From the NCBI GenBank assembly GCA_027451345.1, contig DAIDJO010000020.1, positions 1-42,683 on the forward strand: a stretch of DNA of 42,683 nucleotides, in the 5' to 3' direction. The notes beneath the pieces are model-generated. The model was given only the letters and a program-made list of their open reading frames with translations. It did not search any database and had not been told where the DNA came from. A program made the translations under genes and the position numbers. Source of the stretch: Solirubrobacterales bacterium (lineage in GTDB: Bacteria; Actinomycetota; Thermoleophilia; Solirubrobacterales; Solirubrobacteraceae). This document shows, one piece after another, positions 41,952 to 42,683 of the stretch. Numbering within the stretch: position 1 is the stretch's first letter; the number at the start of each line of letters is the position of its first letter.

Positions 41952-42683
41952 ATGGGATTCCTCGATCGTCTCTCCGATCCGTCCGGACGTCAGCCGGACC
42001 AGGCGGGCCCGGCCCAGCCGCCCGACACCACCGGTGCGCGACAGGGCGAGGAGTACCGGGCCGGATCGCTCGAGGGCCTGCCCCAGTCCGGGCGCGAGCG
42101 CCTCGAGCGGATGAAGCTCGACATCGCGCGCGGGTTCTTCACGAGCGACCTCTCGGTCAACGAGTTCCTGCTCGTCAAGGAGGCCGGCTTCGAGCCGCTC
42201 GGCCTCGTGCTCGGCAGCTCGATCTACCACATCGGCTTTCAGCAGGCGAACTGGAACCAGAGCGTCGAGATGCGGGTGCTCACCCAGGCCATGTACCACG
42301 CGCGCGAGCTGGCGATGACGCGGATGGAGGAGGAGGCCGACCAGCTCGGGGCCGACGGCGTCGTCGGCGTCCGGCTGACGATCGGCCGCTACGACTGGGG
42401 CGCCGACCTCGCCGAGTTCATCGCGGTCGGCACCGCGGTGAAGCACTCCGGGGGGGAGCTGCACCGCGCCCCGGGTGGTCGCCCGTTCACCTCCGACCTG
42501 AGCGGCCAGGACTTCTCGACGCTGCTGCGCGCCGGCTACCGGCCGGTCGGGCTGGTGATGGGCAACTGCGTCTACCACGTCGCCCGCCAGGGGATGATGC
42601 AGTCGATGCGCAACGTCGGGCGCAACATCGAGATGACGAACTTCACCCAGGCGCTCTACGACGCCCGCGAGCTGGCGATGGGG
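41952..42683 (+). CDS. Tandem YbjQ/DUF74-domain protein, 3' end beyond the window
   Basis: The frame opens at ATG 41952, behind AGGAGCAAGCGGC, and stays open for 244 codons to the right edge. Residues 1-45 are a flexible Pro/Gln-rich lead. Two homologous units follow. In the first, FFTSDLSVNEFLLVKEAGFE leads to GLVLGSSIYHIG, then TQAMYHARELAMTRM and ADGVVGVRLTIGRYDWGADL. The second begins PFTSDLSGQDFSTLLRAGYR, then GLVMGNCVYHVA and TQALYDARELAMG, and runs off the edge. YbjQ/DUF74 proteins form pentamers and are annotated as heavy-metal-binding; the function is not established. Confidence 0.8.
   Translation, partial: MGFLDRLSDPSGRQPDQAGPAQPPDTTGARQGEEYRAGSLEGLPQSGRERLERMKLDIARGFFTSDLSVNEFLLVKEAGFEPLGLVLGSSIYHIGFQQANWNQSVEMRVLTQAMYHARELAMTRMEEEADQLGADGVVGVRLTIGRYDWGADLAEFIAVGTAVKHSGGELHRAPGGRPFTSDLSGQDFSTLLRAGYRPVGLVMGNCVYHVARQGMMQSMRNVGRNIEMTNFTQALYDARELAMG

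Overview
The window is high-GC bacterial chromosome, dense in genes, with many 1-8 base start/stop overlaps and frequent GTG starts. Gene order and families point to an actinobacterium. The C+ zinc form of S4, the short zinc form of S14, CtaA/SurE/LigA neighbours and many probable leaderless promoters all fit. Thermoleophilia (Solirubrobacterales or a relative) is my best guess, but that is inference; no rRNA is present to confirm it.

Region 1 (1-15049) is the S10-spc-alpha ribosomal super-operon: end of rplV, rpsC, rplP, rpmC, rpsQ, rplN, rplX, rplE, rpsN, rpsH, rplF, rplR, rpsE, rpmD, rplO, secY, then adk, map, rpmJ, rpsM, rpsK, rpsD, rpoA, rplQ, truA. Four things are unusual. S3 carries a Gly/Arg/Pro-rich tail of about 140 residues. 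S17 carries an N-terminal extension of about 155 residues. An OafA-type acyltransferase sits between secY and adk with a hairpin on each side. infA is absent from its usual place between map and rpmJ.

Region 2 (15050-22600) holds housekeeping and accessory genes: an LprI-like secreted protein, a CtaA/COX15-like membrane protein, surE-ligA, a DHA2 drug exporter coupled to a MarR regulator with a repeat-rich operator, a possible structured RNA, a 60-residue orphan, and tRNA-Pro(CGG) followed by two perfect hairpins.

Region 3 (22600-33000) holds a secreted Ig-like protein, a membrane GGDEF protein, an alpha/beta hydrolase, a ChaB-domain protein and a small zinc-ribbon protein. The zinc-ribbon gene is divergent from the Entner-Doudoroff pair edd-eda across a shared palindrome. 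A ROK regulator, an LPG-synthase-type flippase-like protein and a metallo-beta-lactamase-fold hydrolase follow.

Region 4 (33000-42683) holds an MMPL transporter, an AbiEi-like/DUF559 fusion, CcdA, a PadR-regulated membrane protein, a GH15 glucosidase/trehalase, a NUDIX hydrolase divergent from rubredoxin, a stand-alone biotinyl-domain protein, an unknown protein and a duplicated YbjQ-domain protein cut by the window end.

A theme across regions 2-4 is a TAnnnT hexamer ending 6-10 bases before the start codon (surE, MFS, ccdA, padR, NUDIX, rubredoxin, gene 41542 and others). This suggests that leaderless mRNAs are common here.
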